Both the position numbers and the translations under genes were made by a program. From Glandiceps talaboti (lineage: Eukaryota; Hemichordata; Enteropneusta; Spengelidae), in the NCBI RefSeq assembly GCF_964340395.1, contig NC_135551.1, forward strand, positions 9,940,379-10,004,378: DNA of 64,000 nt, read 5' to 3'. Below, in pieces: positions 13,894-23,834 of the stretch (within the stretch, counting starts at the first letter, position 1; the number at the start of each line of letters is the position of its first letter). Below the pieces are notes generated by a model. It was not told the DNA's origin, searched no databases, and saw only the letters and a program-made list of their open reading frames with translations.

Positions 13894-15563
13894 CTTCTGA
13901 CACCCTTGCACAAACACCCCATCTTAGGACAGTGAAATAAAGTACACGATTTTCACTTGACTCAATCATTTTATTATTTTATAGATTGGATGTAAGAGTG
14001 ATGTCTGGTCCCTTGGCTGTATTCTGTACTATATTGTATACGGCAAAACACCATTTCAACACATCAGTAACCACTTTGCCAAACTACAAGCTATCTGTGA
14101 TCCCAACTGTGTGATTGAATTCCCACAACATGAAAACAAACTGGTGATAGATGTATTACAGGTATAGTAGTAGTTAGACATAGTTATTTATATGCAAGTT
14201 CTCTTCTTCCACTTATGTTTCAAACAAATCACTTGTCCTTCTTCAGTGTCTAACTGGATCTAACTGGGTCTAACTGGATCTAGCTGAATGATCCAAATAT
14301 GTTGGAGGTGTAACCAGAGGTGTGAAACGGTTTACTTCAATATGTGTAACTTTGGATCATTCTGTGACTCAGATCTAGCTTACTGAGCTTGTGCGACTTT
14401 GTGCGATCATCCCTTACATGTCATAAAGCCAACAAACAGACAGTTTGACAAAGCTGGTGTACATGTACCTGAACAGGTGAAACGTTACTGCTGTGTAAGA
14501 AGAACTATTTATAACAACCCTAAGAATTATGTTTATGTCTTGATTTCAAATATGTGTGTTCTTCTTTTTTATTTGTTACACAGAAATGTCTGAGAAGAAA
14601 CCCAAAGGAGAGACCATCCATACAGGAGTTACTAAACCATCCATATCTACAGGCACCACCATCTGCAATGAATGTGATGAATGTTGAACTACAGTTTAAA
14701 AATCTTTTAACTCAGTTGACCCCACACTCTCCAAACTCCATCAATCTTATGACACGTAGTTTGATAGCTCAAATGCAGACAGGTGGCAATGTTGACATGT
14801 CAGCTATGCTGAGTAATAAAACTAGTCAGGTGAGATTTGCATACCCTCATAACTAGCTATAACCATCACCAGCTCTAACCCTTATCAGCTGTAAAGGCCA
14901 GAGTTTCAATCTCAGGTTCTCACATAATGTTATTTTATCAGTGGAATCATGAAGATTACATGTACATACATTTGATCTATGTGTGCGCCATCCTTACCAA
15001 TACTCAGCCCTTACCCTAAACATCACTAACCATAACCAGCCGCATTCCAAATAAGCTAACTATGATAATCATCAATTTTTTTGTTCGCCAGCTAATTACT
15101 TTCCAGAGGTATTGATTTGTAACATTTCATATACATACTGATACTTGCTTCCAATTGATATGGTTGGGTAGAACTCACAAGTAAAAATAATAAAATGAAG
15201 CTTTCTTTGACTGTAAAATTTCAAATTCTTTGTAGTTCACATATATTAATGTACTCATTTGTTGTCTAATTACAGGCTACTACAATGGGCCCTCCAATTC
15301 CACCACCTAACTTCTCACTACCACCAAAATCAATACAACACCAACCCATGATGACCCATCCACAACCACACATCTCATCACAAGTACCTAGATCAACGCC
15401 GTCACAGAGACAACCACTCGGTATGGTCAGCATGCAAGAATTTGGACAGGTTCAGAATGTGCAACCGAATCCAGAGTCTGTCTGCAACAAGTATACCAGG
15501 AATACAGTGGATAGAGAGAATGACGGAATGCATTCTGAACCTGGTGTCTTTCCACAACACTGA
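553..15563 (+). CDS. TTK: Dual-specificity kinase TTK/MPS1 (spindle checkpoint), 17 exons
   Basis: This is the kinetochore kinase that starts the spindle assembly checkpoint. Exons read from splice sites, all phases compatible: 553-688, 1348-1573, 3154-3260, 4379-4522, 5023-5176, 5934-6032, 6820-6922, 7580-7698, 8029-8919, 9739-9889, 10187-10285, 10454-10611, 11578-11738, 13060-13280, 13985-14161, 14584-14829, 15276-15563. The product is about 1159 aa; human TTK is 857. Residues about 46-165 form the N-terminal TPR region ([31 protein letters not shown]). The linker is Ser/Gln-rich and disordered, with an acidic run and poly-Q. The kinase domain is about 730-990: GRGGSSKV loop, Lys759 in [13 protein letters not shown] (Asp855), DFG Asp872, and activation loop [14 protein letters not shown], where Thr894 matches human Thr686 and Thr884 matches Thr676. 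HSDLKPANF and [12 protein letters not shown] identify the family. The tail is Pro/Gln-rich. The exact C-terminus is the least certain part, because an alternative last exon may lie at 19145. Confidence 0.95.
904..955 (+). repeat. Fragment of dispersed GGAACCACACAA repeat
   Basis: This piece of TTK intron 1 contains ATTTTAAAATTGAATGTAAT followed by CGGAACCACACAA. It matches the right arm of the inverted-repeat element at 13413-13740 and, on the other strand, a stretch at about 54474-54530. It looks like a partial copy of the same transposon family. Confidence 0.5.
1192..1218. repeat. GC-rich hairpin in TTK intron 1
   Basis: CTTCCCCCA and TGGGGGAAG form a perfect 9-bp stem around a short C-rich loop, in a very AT-rich intron. 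No role is evident. Confidence 0.5.
2080..2280 (+). repeat. Dispersed repeat, copy 1 (TTGAAACC-rich)
   Basis: In TTK intron 2. The stretch carries CAATTCGAAACC-like words and a core TTTTTGCATTGG, then TTTGAGTAAGTTCAAAACC. A diverged relative in the same orientation lies at about 54905-55190, with TTTTGCATCGG and TGTGAGTCAGTTCAAAACC at matching spacing. The family is unknown. It has no open frame and is probably a non-autonomous element. Confidence 0.45.
2376..2970. mobile_element. Foldback-type element with repeated TTTCAACTCGTCCCA arms
   Basis: In TTK intron 2. The left arm (2376-2454) holds four to five tandem versions of a 15-bp word, ATTTCAACTCGTCCC. The right arm (2922-2970) holds the reverse complement of about three of them, and roughly 470 bp lies between. 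Inverted ends built from tandem units are typical of foldback DNA elements. No transposase is present and target-site duplications are not clear. Confidence 0.55.
3198..3336 (+). repeat. Tandem duplication of TTK exon 3 end plus splice donor
   Basis: The last 60 or so bases of exon 3 and its GTAAG donor are repeated about 76 bp downstream in the intron (copy 1 about 3198-3265, copy 2 about 3273-3341). Shared words include GAGCTAATCTAAGAA and TTTGAACTTGAACATGGTAAG (last G of the exon at 3260 and 3336). The offset is not a multiple of three and the second copy meets a stop, so use of its donor would truncate TTK within the TPR region. Confidence 0.85.
4651..4915 (+). mobile_element. tRNA-derived SINE in TTK intron 4
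   Basis: The head looks like a tRNA with RNA polymerase III boxes: an A-box-like GCAAATTGTTAGAGTG near 4671 and a good B box GGTTCAAGCCCC near 4710. A non-tRNA body follows (TCCTTGGACAAG, then GCCTCAGTCAACCCAGCTGT and GGGGACCTGTAG), similar in style to the conserved central domain of widespread animal SINE superfamilies such as MetaSINEs. The superfamily name is from memory and unverified. The tail end is uncertain and there is no poly-A. It is not a functional tRNA gene, since the head has lost a normal cloverleaf. Confidence 0.7.
5464..5592. mobile_element. Long imperfect hairpin (MITE-like) in TTK intron 5
   Basis: The inner arms TTTATGTCTGTGGAAGTTAG and CTAACTTTCACGGACATAAA pair almost perfectly around a loop of about 20 bp. 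Outer arms GGTTCATG and CATGAACC extend the stem to about 125 bp overall. The shape suits a small palindromic DNA transposon remnant. Confidence 0.55.
5774..5886. mobile_element. MITE, CTTCATTCAG / GACCTAAGG family, copy 1
   Basis: A 113-bp element in TTK intron 5 with perfect 10-bp terminal inverted repeats CTTCATTCAG and CTGAATGAAG, and inner arms ACTTGTGACCTAAGG and CCATAAGTCACTCATAT. Related copies lie at 10881-10951 and 59744-59854, which supports a genuine dispersed family. Confidence 0.7.
6063..6240 (+). mobile_element. Partial copy of the TAGACTCTCTC MITE family
   Basis: In TTK intron 6. The order of words GACTCTCTAC, CTTGGGAG, GCTGTTTTG, ATGTATCTACCAGATAATTG and CATTCATTGACGTCTTACTGC follows the left half of the better preserved element at 43088-43359. 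It is a degenerate half-copy. Confidence 0.55.
8558..8632 (+). repeat. TTK: Coding tandem repeat VTSQDxKT in TTK linker
   Basis: Within exon 9 the coding sequence holds three tandem 24-bp units that translate to [16 protein letters not shown] and SQDRPTVV. They lie in the disordered linker before the kinase domain. Ser-Gln pairs are possible ATM/ATR-type phosphosites, which is inference only. Confidence 0.7.
8813..8862 (+). repeat. TTK: Poly-glutamine (CAG/CAA)n tract in TTK
   Basis: A mixed CAG/CAA run encodes about 16 glutamines just before a PLPMNLPQ stretch, inside exon 9. Interruption by CAA should make it more stable than a pure CAG run. Its length probably varies between individuals. 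Confidence 0.85.
9848..9947 (+). repeat. Tandem duplication of TTK exon 10 end plus splice donor
   Basis: The exon end ACCCAGGAAATGATG and its GTAAG donor (last exon base 9889) recur 52 bp later as CACCCAGGAAATGATGGTAAG (last base 9941). The upstream words match too: ACACCGCAGCCAGG against ACACCACAGTCAGG. Splicing at the second donor would add an open but frame-shifting 52 nt. Confidence 0.85.
10211..10350 (+). repeat. Two and a half 40-bp repeats across TTK exon 11/intron 11 boundary
   Basis: Exon 11 contains AAGGATGTGATCGTAGTCAA TGGTAGA (10215-10241). The exon's end and the first bases of intron 11 repeat this as AAGGTATGTGATTATAGTCAA TGGTAGA, twice, 40 bp apart (from about 10282 and 10322). 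The unit also includes the coding end GGTGGTTCTAGTAAG. The splice donor GTATGT therefore lies inside a copy of coding sequence. The 40-bp copies are almost identical, so the event looks recent. Confidence 0.85.
10611..10747 (+). repeat. Repeated splice-donor units at start of TTK intron 12
   Basis: The donor of exon 12 (GT at 10612) begins a unit of about 40 bp, GGTGAGTTTGCATATTTCTA then ACTCTATG..ACATCTCT. Near-copies start at 10655 and 10703 and a fourth start at 10741, each with GGTGAGT. Reading past the first donor meets TGA at once. Confidence 0.85.
10881..10951. mobile_element. MITE, CTTCATTCAG / GACCTAAGG family, copy 2
   Basis: In TTK intron 12. It begins with the same CTTCATTCAG terminus as the 5774 copy and has a strong hairpin, ATACTTATGACCTAAGGG paired with CCCCTTAGGTCATTCATAT. 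Its right terminus is lost. Confidence 0.6.
11110..11442. mobile_element. MITE-like element with 38-bp inverted ends
   Basis: In TTK intron 12. Left end GAGCCTTCACTTTACTAAGA then TAGACACAAACTAAA; the right end is the reverse complement of TTTACTAAGACAGACACAAA with GAAGGCTC outermost. The interior is non-coding, about 330 bp overall. Similar words (AACTA(A/G)AACTATTGT(C/T)GCAACAT) recur at about 17061. Confidence 0.55.
11886..12382. repeat. Large inverted repeat (two ~120-bp arms) in TTK intron 13
   Basis: The left arm 11886-12006 is the reverse complement of the right arm 12264-12382 with few differences; shared words include CACAAAAGAACAAACGACAG and ACAGCCAAAAAGAAAT. The spacer is about 255 bp. 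In the transcript this would fold into a long stem. Two insertions of one element, or a foldback element, would explain it. Confidence 0.75.
12992..13085 (+). repeat. Tandem duplication of TTK exon 14 acceptor edge
   Basis: The acceptor region and first codons of exon 14 (TTTACCCTAG, then GAATCATCCACAGTGACTTG) are preceded about 58 bp upstream by TTTACCCAAAG and AATCACCCACAGTGACTTG. The upstream copy encodes a version of the catalytic HSDLK motif but lacks a good acceptor and is out of use. Confidence 0.8.
13413..13740. mobile_element. MITE-like element, AAATTGTGTGGTTC family
   Basis: In TTK intron 14. The left end GAAATTGTTTGGTTCCGGTAAC is matched by the reverse complement of the right end (GTTATCAGAACCACACAATTT). 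It is about 330 bp with no coding capacity. Partial relatives sit at 904-955 and about 54474-54530. Confidence 0.55.
13845..13892. repeat. (CA)n microsatellite
   Basis: An uninterrupted dinucleotide CA run of about 24 units in TTK intron 14, between the MITE-like element and exon 15. Confidence 0.97.
14891..14960 (-). mobile_element. MITE, AAAGGCC family, partial copy
   Basis: In TTK intron 16. AAAGGCCAGAGTTTCAATCTCAG, with TTATTTTATCAGTGG after it, is the reverse-strand form of the element ends found at 25124-25290, 32683-32804 and 58931-59156, and parallels 42741-42815. Confidence 0.6.
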
Positions 15564-16311
15564 TAAGGAGATACAATGACATTACGACGCAAATTTTGGT
15601 GATCGTTGCAGAATTTCATCTTGTGTTTGTGAGTCAGTCTGAACAATGCTACTGTAGTACAAGGAAGCAAAAATTACAAATAGCTATGAACTATAATATA
15701 GAGCCAATTTGTACTTTGTATTCTAAAAATCCAGAACGTCAGACTTTTAGTATTCTCCCCAGCAAATATTAGAGTAAATATCATCACTATTAGGACCAGA
15801 ATAGATTGGAAAAACAAATGTACCCGAACAATATTTCTCCCCAGCGATTTGATATAGTCATGGGAGATTTGCATAACAAATGAATGCATTGTTATGTTAA
15901 TCCATGTCTTTAGGTCTCAAGAATTACCCACTACTCTAAAGGTTTTGAGAGAACCCCTCGGTTCTTTTCAACATTAATGAGCACAAAAAGATATAGGAAT
16001 TCCTTCAAACTCTAGACTGAACATTCAATTGCAGTAACTTTTACTCACAAACAAAATTTTGTAAAAAAAAATAGTTACAAGTGAGCAAACAGCTGTATAG
16101 AAGTCTGTATTGTAACAGTGTTCTCCCTCCAGAATTGATAAGAATTGTGGCTAATTTGCATAATAATGTATATATCAATAACAATGAAATTTGCATAATG
16201 GTCAGCATATATTAATTACTATGCATGTCACATACTCTCGTATGTTTATATTTAACTCGTACACACATGGGCATTAGGATCAACCATTTTCCTTCATGTG
16301 GAAAGTATTAT

Positions 16312-16551
16312 GCAACCAAGATCAGGATTGTGTGGAAAGTGTAGTCTACGCAACATCGTTATAATTCAACCAATCGTCATTTTTTCCTCTTTGAGTATAC
16401 TGCTTAGTGGAACCGTCATTGCAAAATAGTTTTCACATTTATCAATAATTGTGAGACAAGTAAGTTATAGTGAATCACTTTCATTGCATTCACTAATAAG
16501 TCCCAAAGAATGTTGCATAGACTACACTTTCCAAAACAACCCTGATCTTGT
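16312..16551. mobile_element. Inverted-repeat element, arms AAGATCAGG...GTAGTCTAYGCAAC
   Basis: Left arm 16312-16357 (AAGATCAGGATTGTGTGGAA, then AGTGTAGTCTACGCAACAT) pairs with right arm 16508-16551 (ATGTTGCATAGACTACACTT, then CCAAAACAACCCTGATCTT). The loop is about 150 bp of AT-rich DNA. Probably a MITE. Confidence 0.6.
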
Positions 16552-17145
16552 TGTAATGTTGTCATGCAAAAAGTACTGAAACGCAAGGATGGTAGAACGG
16601 TTTTAAAGCATGACAGAAACCTGCCAAGTTAGCAGCCTGAGTGGCAAGGACAGTGTTAGCACTATGCTCTCTCTCTTTATCTATCGTGGGGGAGAACACT
16701 GTTGTAAGGTTGTTGAGAAAAATGTACATAAGAACATTTATTAAATATTGATATTAATTTTGCATATATTAATGTAGCGAGTAAAGTATTTGCTATTAGG
16801 TTTGTAAAATCATGCTTCAAAGCTACTTTATGCTTTTCAAATTCAAGATTTATTTTCTGATATGTATGTAGTTAACTGGCCTGAAATCTTTGATACTATC
16901 TTACTATTTCTTTATCTGGAGATGTTTACATTTCTGTCCTTTCAGATAACGTGTTATGTATAACAGTAAGGTAGTAGGCACATTGAAATAAAGTAAAACT
17001 TCTTAAGTAGGCAATTTGTAAGATTGGCAGATGAACTATCAACAAGTTACAACAAGGACATAAACTAGAACTATTGTTGCAACATGTTGATGGACAGGCC
17101 AGATAAATAAAAATGGCTAGAGATGAGAAGAGATTCAGTCCATGT

Positions 17146-17355
17146 ATGGCCTCTAGCACAGGCAATTTGTATGATTTTTTTTTTAAAATGTAGAGTAAAT
17201 ATGTGGTTGTGTGATTATAGTAATTGTTGGTTGGAATCATAGGGTGTTTGAATTGCAAACTGTCGGTGGCTTGTTAGGCTTCATACCTTGTCGTATCTAC
17301 TCTACATTTTAAGAAAAAATCCTACAAATTGATTTGAGTACCTGTGGCCTCTAGA
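17146..17355. mobile_element. Inverted-repeat element, GGCCTCTAG ends
   Basis: GGCCTCTAG with ACAGG, CAATTTGTATGATTTTTT and AAAATGTAGAGTA on the left is mirrored by TACTCTACATTTTAAGAAAA, ATCCTACAAATTG and CCTGTGGCCTCTAG on the right. It is about 210 bp and lies in the probable TTK 3'UTR. Confidence 0.65.
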
Positions 17356-19144
17356 TTAGCCTTACATACGAAGTGTCTAACGAGTCTGTAATACCGCTGT
17401 TTAAAAAGAAACAAAAAGTTATCTGTGCACCTTTACATTTGAAATATTGTATAGTTTACCATACAGTACATACTTGACGGGTTGAGGATGAATTTTGGAC
17501 GTGAAGCCATGGGAAATGACGATTTATTCACTTTTGATCCAAAATCTACTGTTGAAAGGCTCCCCAAGTGGCCAAACCACACAATCTTTTGTCTTTCTCT
17601 GAAAACCGAAATATGGTGTATTCATGCAATATGGTTGTTTATAGTCATGCATAGAAGTAATAAGGTTTCTATCTCGAAGTGATCAGAATAAAGTTTGTTT
17701 TGAAGTTCGCATCTCATTTACAAATTTCTCTTCTGTGTATATACTTTGTTAGCTGCAATAAAATATTGTATGCCTATATTGTGATATGTGTTTTACTTTG
17801 ACTTGTTGATAGTAGAAATATGAGCAGTGTGAACTTTATTCAGGAAAAAAGCACCATTGATATTTTGTGTTTTGCTGTAGATAGGGTTATCATCATGGTG
17901 ATGGTATTAACTTCACCACCATGCACAATGCCAAGAAAACAAAAACAAATTTCTTGATCGCCAATTAGATCCTTCAAACTTTCTGTGGAATACTTTACAA
18001 AGTTTACTGTGGCCTGAGAACAGTCCAATTCGTGTGTAAAACCTGAGAAAGCTAGCCGCATGAAACAGCTCCGAAGGTGGCGTGTATAAAAACAAAAGCA
18101 TGGTATGTATTGACCGTAGAGGGCACACATGCCAATGTACAAGAATAGTTTGACGAATGAAGTAGGTCAAATCATAACGAGTGATTTTACTCCAATTTGA
18201 AGCAACAATGTACTAGTCTGATTACAAAATGCATATTACATGTGTATAAGACATCAAAAACAAAAAGTTTAGCAGCACATCTGCGTCGACACTGACAAAG
18301 CATATAAAGATACCCTGTTGTCATTCTTTCAAACAAATATTTAAGGTATATCCACCAAATTGAAAGACCATAAAGTTTAGAGACTGTCCATTTAACAATT
18401 TAGCATCACTGAGATAGTATCTCCGTATGCAAAGGCTTATGAGAAAAATCATTTCCTTTGCAATATATTATATACTGCTACATCTTGAAACAATCTTCCT
18501 TTCAATCCCCGTCATTCCGCGAATCTCTGACATCCTTCCGTCAATCTCTAAAGATTCACAATAGTCATAAAAAAACTTGTCAAATTGTCCAATGTTTGCG
18601 TATATCACTCTCCCCTTTCCCATTCTTTGTGCACCGTGCAATCCCTACTTTGTCATGATCCCTTCAGTGCCCAGAGCTTCGTTTGCGGAGACTAGACGCA
18701 TTATAACTTTATTTGTTACTTTGCAAAATGTATAATTCTTCAGTGACCCATCCAACTCAGAGTCGGAAAAAAAATCGCACAATATCATTGTGTATACATA
18801 CAATATTTGGTTCGAACCATTTACGAAAAATATTTACATCTAAACATGGTTGGTACGGGAGACATAAAATGAAAGTCTTTAAAGTGCCCCCAATGATTTC
18901 AAAGACAAAACCGATGTATATTGGTATACACTTTTCAAGATTCAAGTTGAATTAGTTTTGCTGCAGGTTTCGATAGTGTTGCCATGGTAAACGTTGCCTC
19001 TCGTGACACACTCCACAGCTTTCCATAATGAATAACGTGAACCTATAGTTGGTTGAGGGAAGAAACAGGTTTAAAGTCGTAAACATCTTGATAAATCAAG
19101 GAAGTATTTGGAAACTACATAACCTAATATTGTTTTATCTGCAG

Positions 19145-19201
19145 GGTAAAGTAAAGTTAACAATAGAAGATGAATCATACCCTATGGAGAATGGACGATG
19201 A
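19145..19201 (+). CDS. Possible alternative last exon of TTK (18 codons and stop)
   Basis: An acceptor TTTTATCTGCAG is followed by an open phase-0 stretch encoding GKVKLTIEDESYPMENGR and TGA. It would join in frame to the exon 16 donor (14829, phase 0) or to a weak donor CAG|GTTCAG at 15449, also phase 0, inside exon 17. The peptide is polar and exon-like, but it is short, matches nothing I know, and lies past the poly-A signals. It could also be chance. Confidence 0.3.
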   Translation, partial: GKVKLTIEDESYPMENGR

Positions 19202-19890
19202 GGGCGCTCTAGCTGCCACAAATAACTTCCTTGGACTCAGTGCATCGACCTCGCCGACCTGGCGAGTTGCCTGAGGACAGGCGTCCTCTTTCATCGGAAA
19301 ACAGCTGGTGGTAGATTTATATTCCATTCGATTTGTAGCAGTGAAGGATAATGTAGCATTCAGTAATTAATGTTGCGTAAAATGTAACCTTCCCCATTCC
19401 TTTTTCTAAAATGTTACCCGCCCCCCAATTCCTTTAAATCATGTAACTCCCTCCCTTAGGTCACAGTGAAAATGCTGTAAGGGGACACAACAGCTATAAT
19501 AATTACCAATTATTCGATCCCACCACTGCACTGCCACCGATTCTATATTTTTTAAAGACATTTGTTGCTCACATGTACAACAGTACATTTGTTTGAAGGC
19601 AGTGAATTAATTAATTTCTGCATTCGGGTCTCTTTGGCATAGCTAAGGACCTGAACTCCCAAAGACTATAGTAGATGTGTGCATTACCTACATACCTTGG
19701 CGGGACTTGATTGTCGGTAGTGATTTGACTGATGTGTTCTGATATCATAGTACTGAAACAATGGTGGCAGTGGTGAGATCTGGCAGCTGTGGGTTATTTA
19801 ACACTGGTAGCAATGATAGGATGCCAGTCACAAAATGTCTCCAGAATTACTAGCATAGAGAAAACATGGTACTAGCTAAATACTGTCTGC
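19202..19890. other. Intergenic, nothing clear
   Basis: No coding exon is seen. Around 19378-19460 there are three loose copies of a word like AAATGTAACCTTCCCCATTCC, a degenerate tandem repeat of about 30 bp. Confidence 0.4.
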
Positions 19891-20172
<282 letters not shown>

Positions 20173-21159
20173 GCAAAAAACCGTCGCCGCGCCCATGGCC
20201 ATGACGCTGATACAGCGGCACATGACAGACTTTTATCATTCTGTGTAATGTATTTAGACCGAGGCCATAAATCTAATTGACCACTTCATTACACACACTG
20301 TCCTTCCACTCGGTATTATGTGACGTATACACGTGACTGTGACGTGTACAACAGGTGGGTTGCTAACAACAGTATATCACTTGAAACTTACAGGTGGCGC
20401 ACCTCAGTGACAACAATAACTTCACATATAATGTACTCACCCGGGGGCATAGAATACAGGTGCACCATTATTCTCCGTGAATCCACAACTGACAATGGAG
20501 TATATATTGAAACATCGCTGTCTTTTCAGGTCATATTAAGGATAGCCTAAGGACAGTGACCTTTTCAATGATCTTTGCTATCCTTACTATCAGTGATAGT
20601 CGTGTGAAAGTGTGGCTTAATTGTAAATAGGCTCGTTGGTAATTACTAGAGCGTATAAACCCTTAGACCACTAAAGCATTGTATAGTGGTCTAAGATAAA
20701 ACTGACTGCAGGGTGATTTTTCTGTAAGTCTTTTATTTGGTTGAAAAACATGGCACAGTTAAAAAAACCGCACTGTCGCCACAGTGTCCACCACTCTGTG
20801 GATCTATAGATTAGTAAATGTCAACACACTGTGTACCTTGTACAAACCAGGAACTAGGCATGAAGAGTTCGCATAAACATATTTCCTAGGGTGTTTTTTT
20901 TCTTCAGAATCTTCAGAAATTGCAATCTATCATACTTGTAAGGGGTGAGGTCATTAGTTCAATGTAAGATAAAAACAACTGAATGACAACACAATCAATT
21001 TGAGATCAGTATGTTTTGTATGGAATGGAGTGCTATGAATACAAAGCCAGTATGTACGTGAGGAAAAGAATAACTCGTTTATTGACACTGCACTGTATTT
21101 TTAGTGCAATGCAGCAAAAATTCGTCGACGTCCACTTCTTGGCTTGACGTTTTTCAGAA

Positions 21160-21290
21160 ATAAATTGTATTTAGGGGTACAAAACAGATTCCATTAAAAG
21201 TAAAAATTGATTTTGTAGGATGAGAAGTAAAATGGTTCAAACCCCACTTAGTTTTTTTTATCCTACACTGAACTACTGATCCTCAGGGGT
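21160..21290 (+). repeat. Dispersed repeat with TTTTTTTTATCCTACA
   Basis: ATTGTATTTAGGGGTACAAA, then CCATTAAAAGTA and GGATGAGAAGTAAAAT match, reversed, the stretch 35235-35345. The downstream TTTTTTTATCCTACACTGAAC matches 35575-35600 directly. It is an unnamed dispersed element. Confidence 0.55.
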
Positions 21291-21359
21291 GATATGAAGA
21301 CTATTGTTGGTTATTTGGAAGTTAGTATATTTCAGCAGCAGCAGTGTCCTCCACCATCT

Positions 21360-21380
21360 CACATCATCATCATCACCACC

Positions 21381-21413
<33 letters not shown>

Positions 21414-21420
21414 GTCATCA
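21360..21420. repeat. (CAT/CAC)n trinucleotide repeat
   Basis: A run of CATCATCAT, CACCACCAC and CATCAT units, about 60 bp, intergenic. Confidence 0.9.
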
Positions 21421-21637
21421 TTTATTATTTGCTGTATGTTTTACAGTGTCTCTAAAGAAAATGTGTGATTCTTTTCCAATGTGAAAGACGTTTCTGTTAG
21501 TCTTTGGTTACAATAAATCCCCCATCTATCAACTAATAAAAAGTCCAGGTAATTGCAAAAGTCCCTATTTCGTCATTATATACGTGATGCGTTCTAAATC
21601 ATAAGCTATAGACACGCCATATTGTCATATTAAATAC

Positions 21638-21726
21638 ACCACGTGAATTATTGCGACGTCATTCTTTCACGTAATATTTGTATGCGAAAGAATGACGTCA
21701 CAATTCACGTACAAATATTACGTCAC
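21638..21726. promoter_or_regulatory. CRE-like palindrome cluster
   Basis: A nested palindrome contains CGACGTCA (about 21654), a perfect cAMP-response-type TGACGTCA (21693-21700) and TTACGTCA (about 21717), plus mirrored words GACGTCATTCTTTC / GAAAGAATGACGTC and ACGTAATATTTGTA / TACAAATATTACGT. The CRE consensus is established knowledge for CREB/ATF factors; function here is inference. The palindrome could equally be a transposon remnant. Confidence 0.4.
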
Positions 21727-23629
21727 TCATTTGCCTAAAATGGAGTTTTGCCTCAATGTCATGACAACTAAGTATATTTCAGTAACATAGCTAAAACACA
21801 TACATATGTACAACAGAAAAAACAGATACTATAAATGAAGGAAACCAGTGAATGTATGAATCATATTCGTTTATATCAACCTGGTAAACACGTGAAAGGC
21901 GTCGTTGTATACGATTAACATGTTTCTACACACTTCCATCTACAAAAGATACAGCTGTGTTTTTTTCCTTTGAATGCAAACGATGACTATGGTAGGTTGA
22001 CACAAACTAACCCAATACCGTACTCTAATAAAAAAAAATATTGATTATAAAATACACGACTAACTTTAGTTCATTCAAATGAAGTGTGTACCGTATTGTG
22101 GTAACAGCGAAACCTTCTTGTAATGGGGAATCGATTTTCACTACAATGCTCGGTATATAGCAGGTTAACATTACGGTATACCGTATAGGCTGTGAAACGA
22201 ACACGCTTATTTTAGGTAAGCGGTGACTTTGAAACTAACACTTGTGTATATAGTAATGCTCAGAAATGAACATAAATTGAAGTTATTAACACATTTGCAT
22301 ATAGATATCCTACTACCTGTCCACAAATCAATATACTTTATCCTCTTCTTGTGTTTCAGGTTCATATCTCTAGCTTTAATTTTTGCCGACTACACTTTAC
22401 AATTAGCATGAAATGAACATTTTATATGAATAAACTCAAAGAATATGAAAGTATGTAATATTATACTGGTAATAGAAAATGATGTTTTAGGGAAGTAAAA
22501 TTTGGCAATTCTATTCTTAAAATGATTATATAGATGACATATTGTTATTAATTGTAAATTCATAAAACTTAACATTACCATAACTAATGTGAACAATCTA
22601 TGATGTCATCCACTATGTTTGTAACTCAATAAATAACAAAAATCAGGTAGCTAAGAATTGTGTAAAAAATTCGTTATTGTATGAAAAATAACATTTTAAA
22701 CCGTTTTTCTTCTCCTAAATTTGCAATTTATTGAGATGCAAACAATGATTTTGTGTTGATTTTCAACTTTGTTTTTTTAAGAGGTAGAAAAACACAGTAA
22801 AGATTTGTTATGAACTAAAAATTCATCCGCCTGGTCATCACTTCAACGAAAATTTTACTCGTACAATCGATTTGTACGTTTACATCGATTAGCTTACTGC
22901 CGAGGTATAATGTTAACTACTATCTCTTAAATTGAGTTTATGTCACGTGTTTCTATTGGAATACACAATTTATTTGTTCACCAATCGTTCCTTCTTGTAC
23001 TTTCGATTTATAATATTCTTTCTATTAATGTAGTATTGTGAAGGACTGGAAATCAATGGAGCGTATGTTACTTAGCTCAATTAAAATCTAATGAGGTCGA
23101 ATCTATATACTGCACGGTACGTCACGCTAGCCAGCAGCTGACTCCCCTACTAGTGCTATACAGACCGTGTGAATGATCATACAGTGTATACACACATATT
23201 CGTCGACTGTGGCGGTGCGCACACGGTGGCCGAGACATATCTTCACGATATGCGTGGATGGGCATGTCGCTGTGGACTTATGGTCTTTTAATTTATTATA
23301 TTTGATAGGGAGTGATCAATAATTATCAGGCTATTATTGGTCAAGCGAACATACTCAGTGAACTCTGGTCATTGCTTTGATTTACCTGATAACAACTTGT
23401 TGCTACCTGATGATCGAACATAAACAACCTCACCGCAGGCGAACAGAGCTACGCTACGGGATTATAGTTCTTTTTAGACTCTGATCGAGCTGTGTTTGAT
23501 GTGACGTGCTAGCCGGTGTCGTCGTGCAAGGTCGGGATAATCCGTAATGTACCTATGGGTGTAATGGACCTATGGGTGAAAGGAGATGAAATATTGTTTG
23601 TTTGTTTGTTTCTAATGTATTGTTTTCAG

Positions 23630-23834
23630 GGCGATATATTTGTTCTTCCACTTCACAGCAATCGGCTGACATTGCCAACCCTTGTCTAAACGCGAAATCA
23701 ACAGAGCGTCACGGTTAAAGGGCTGCTTGAGAACGTCGCACACTTTTGACACCCATTTCTCGATCTATTGTCTTTATCAACGCACGTGTCGATTTGGATG
23801 TGGACACTTTCACGATGCACACCTGGATACACAG
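23630..23834 (+). other. Possible 5'UTR exon of HUNK
   Basis: TGTTTTCAG before 23630 and CACAG|GTGAGC after 23834 bracket 205 bp of more GC-rich sequence on the HUNK strand, about 360 bp before its start codon. No obvious reading frame joins it to HUNK, so it would be untranslated. No transcript evidence is available. Confidence 0.3.

Larger units (their letters stand above)
15564..17762 (+). other. Probable TTK 3'UTR with two poly-A signals and MITEs
   Basis: After the TGA at 15561-15563 no coding exon is evident. AATAAA occurs at 17687-17692 and again at 17757-17762, so a long 3'UTR of about 2.1 kb is possible. At least two inverted-repeat elements sit inside it (16312-16551 and 17146-17355). 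An open frame at 17482-17682 resembles no known protein and I do not call it a gene. Confidence 0.45.

Noticed and set aside
15450-15563. Treating the end of TTK exon 17 as intron, with splicing only to 19145
   Set aside because: The donor GTTCAG at 15450 is weak and the frame runs on openly to a stop, so the exon 17 stop is kept as the main call.
17482-17682. 66-codon frame as a gene downstream of TTK
   Set aside because: No splice sites or homology; it sits within the probable 3'UTR just before the AATAAA signal.
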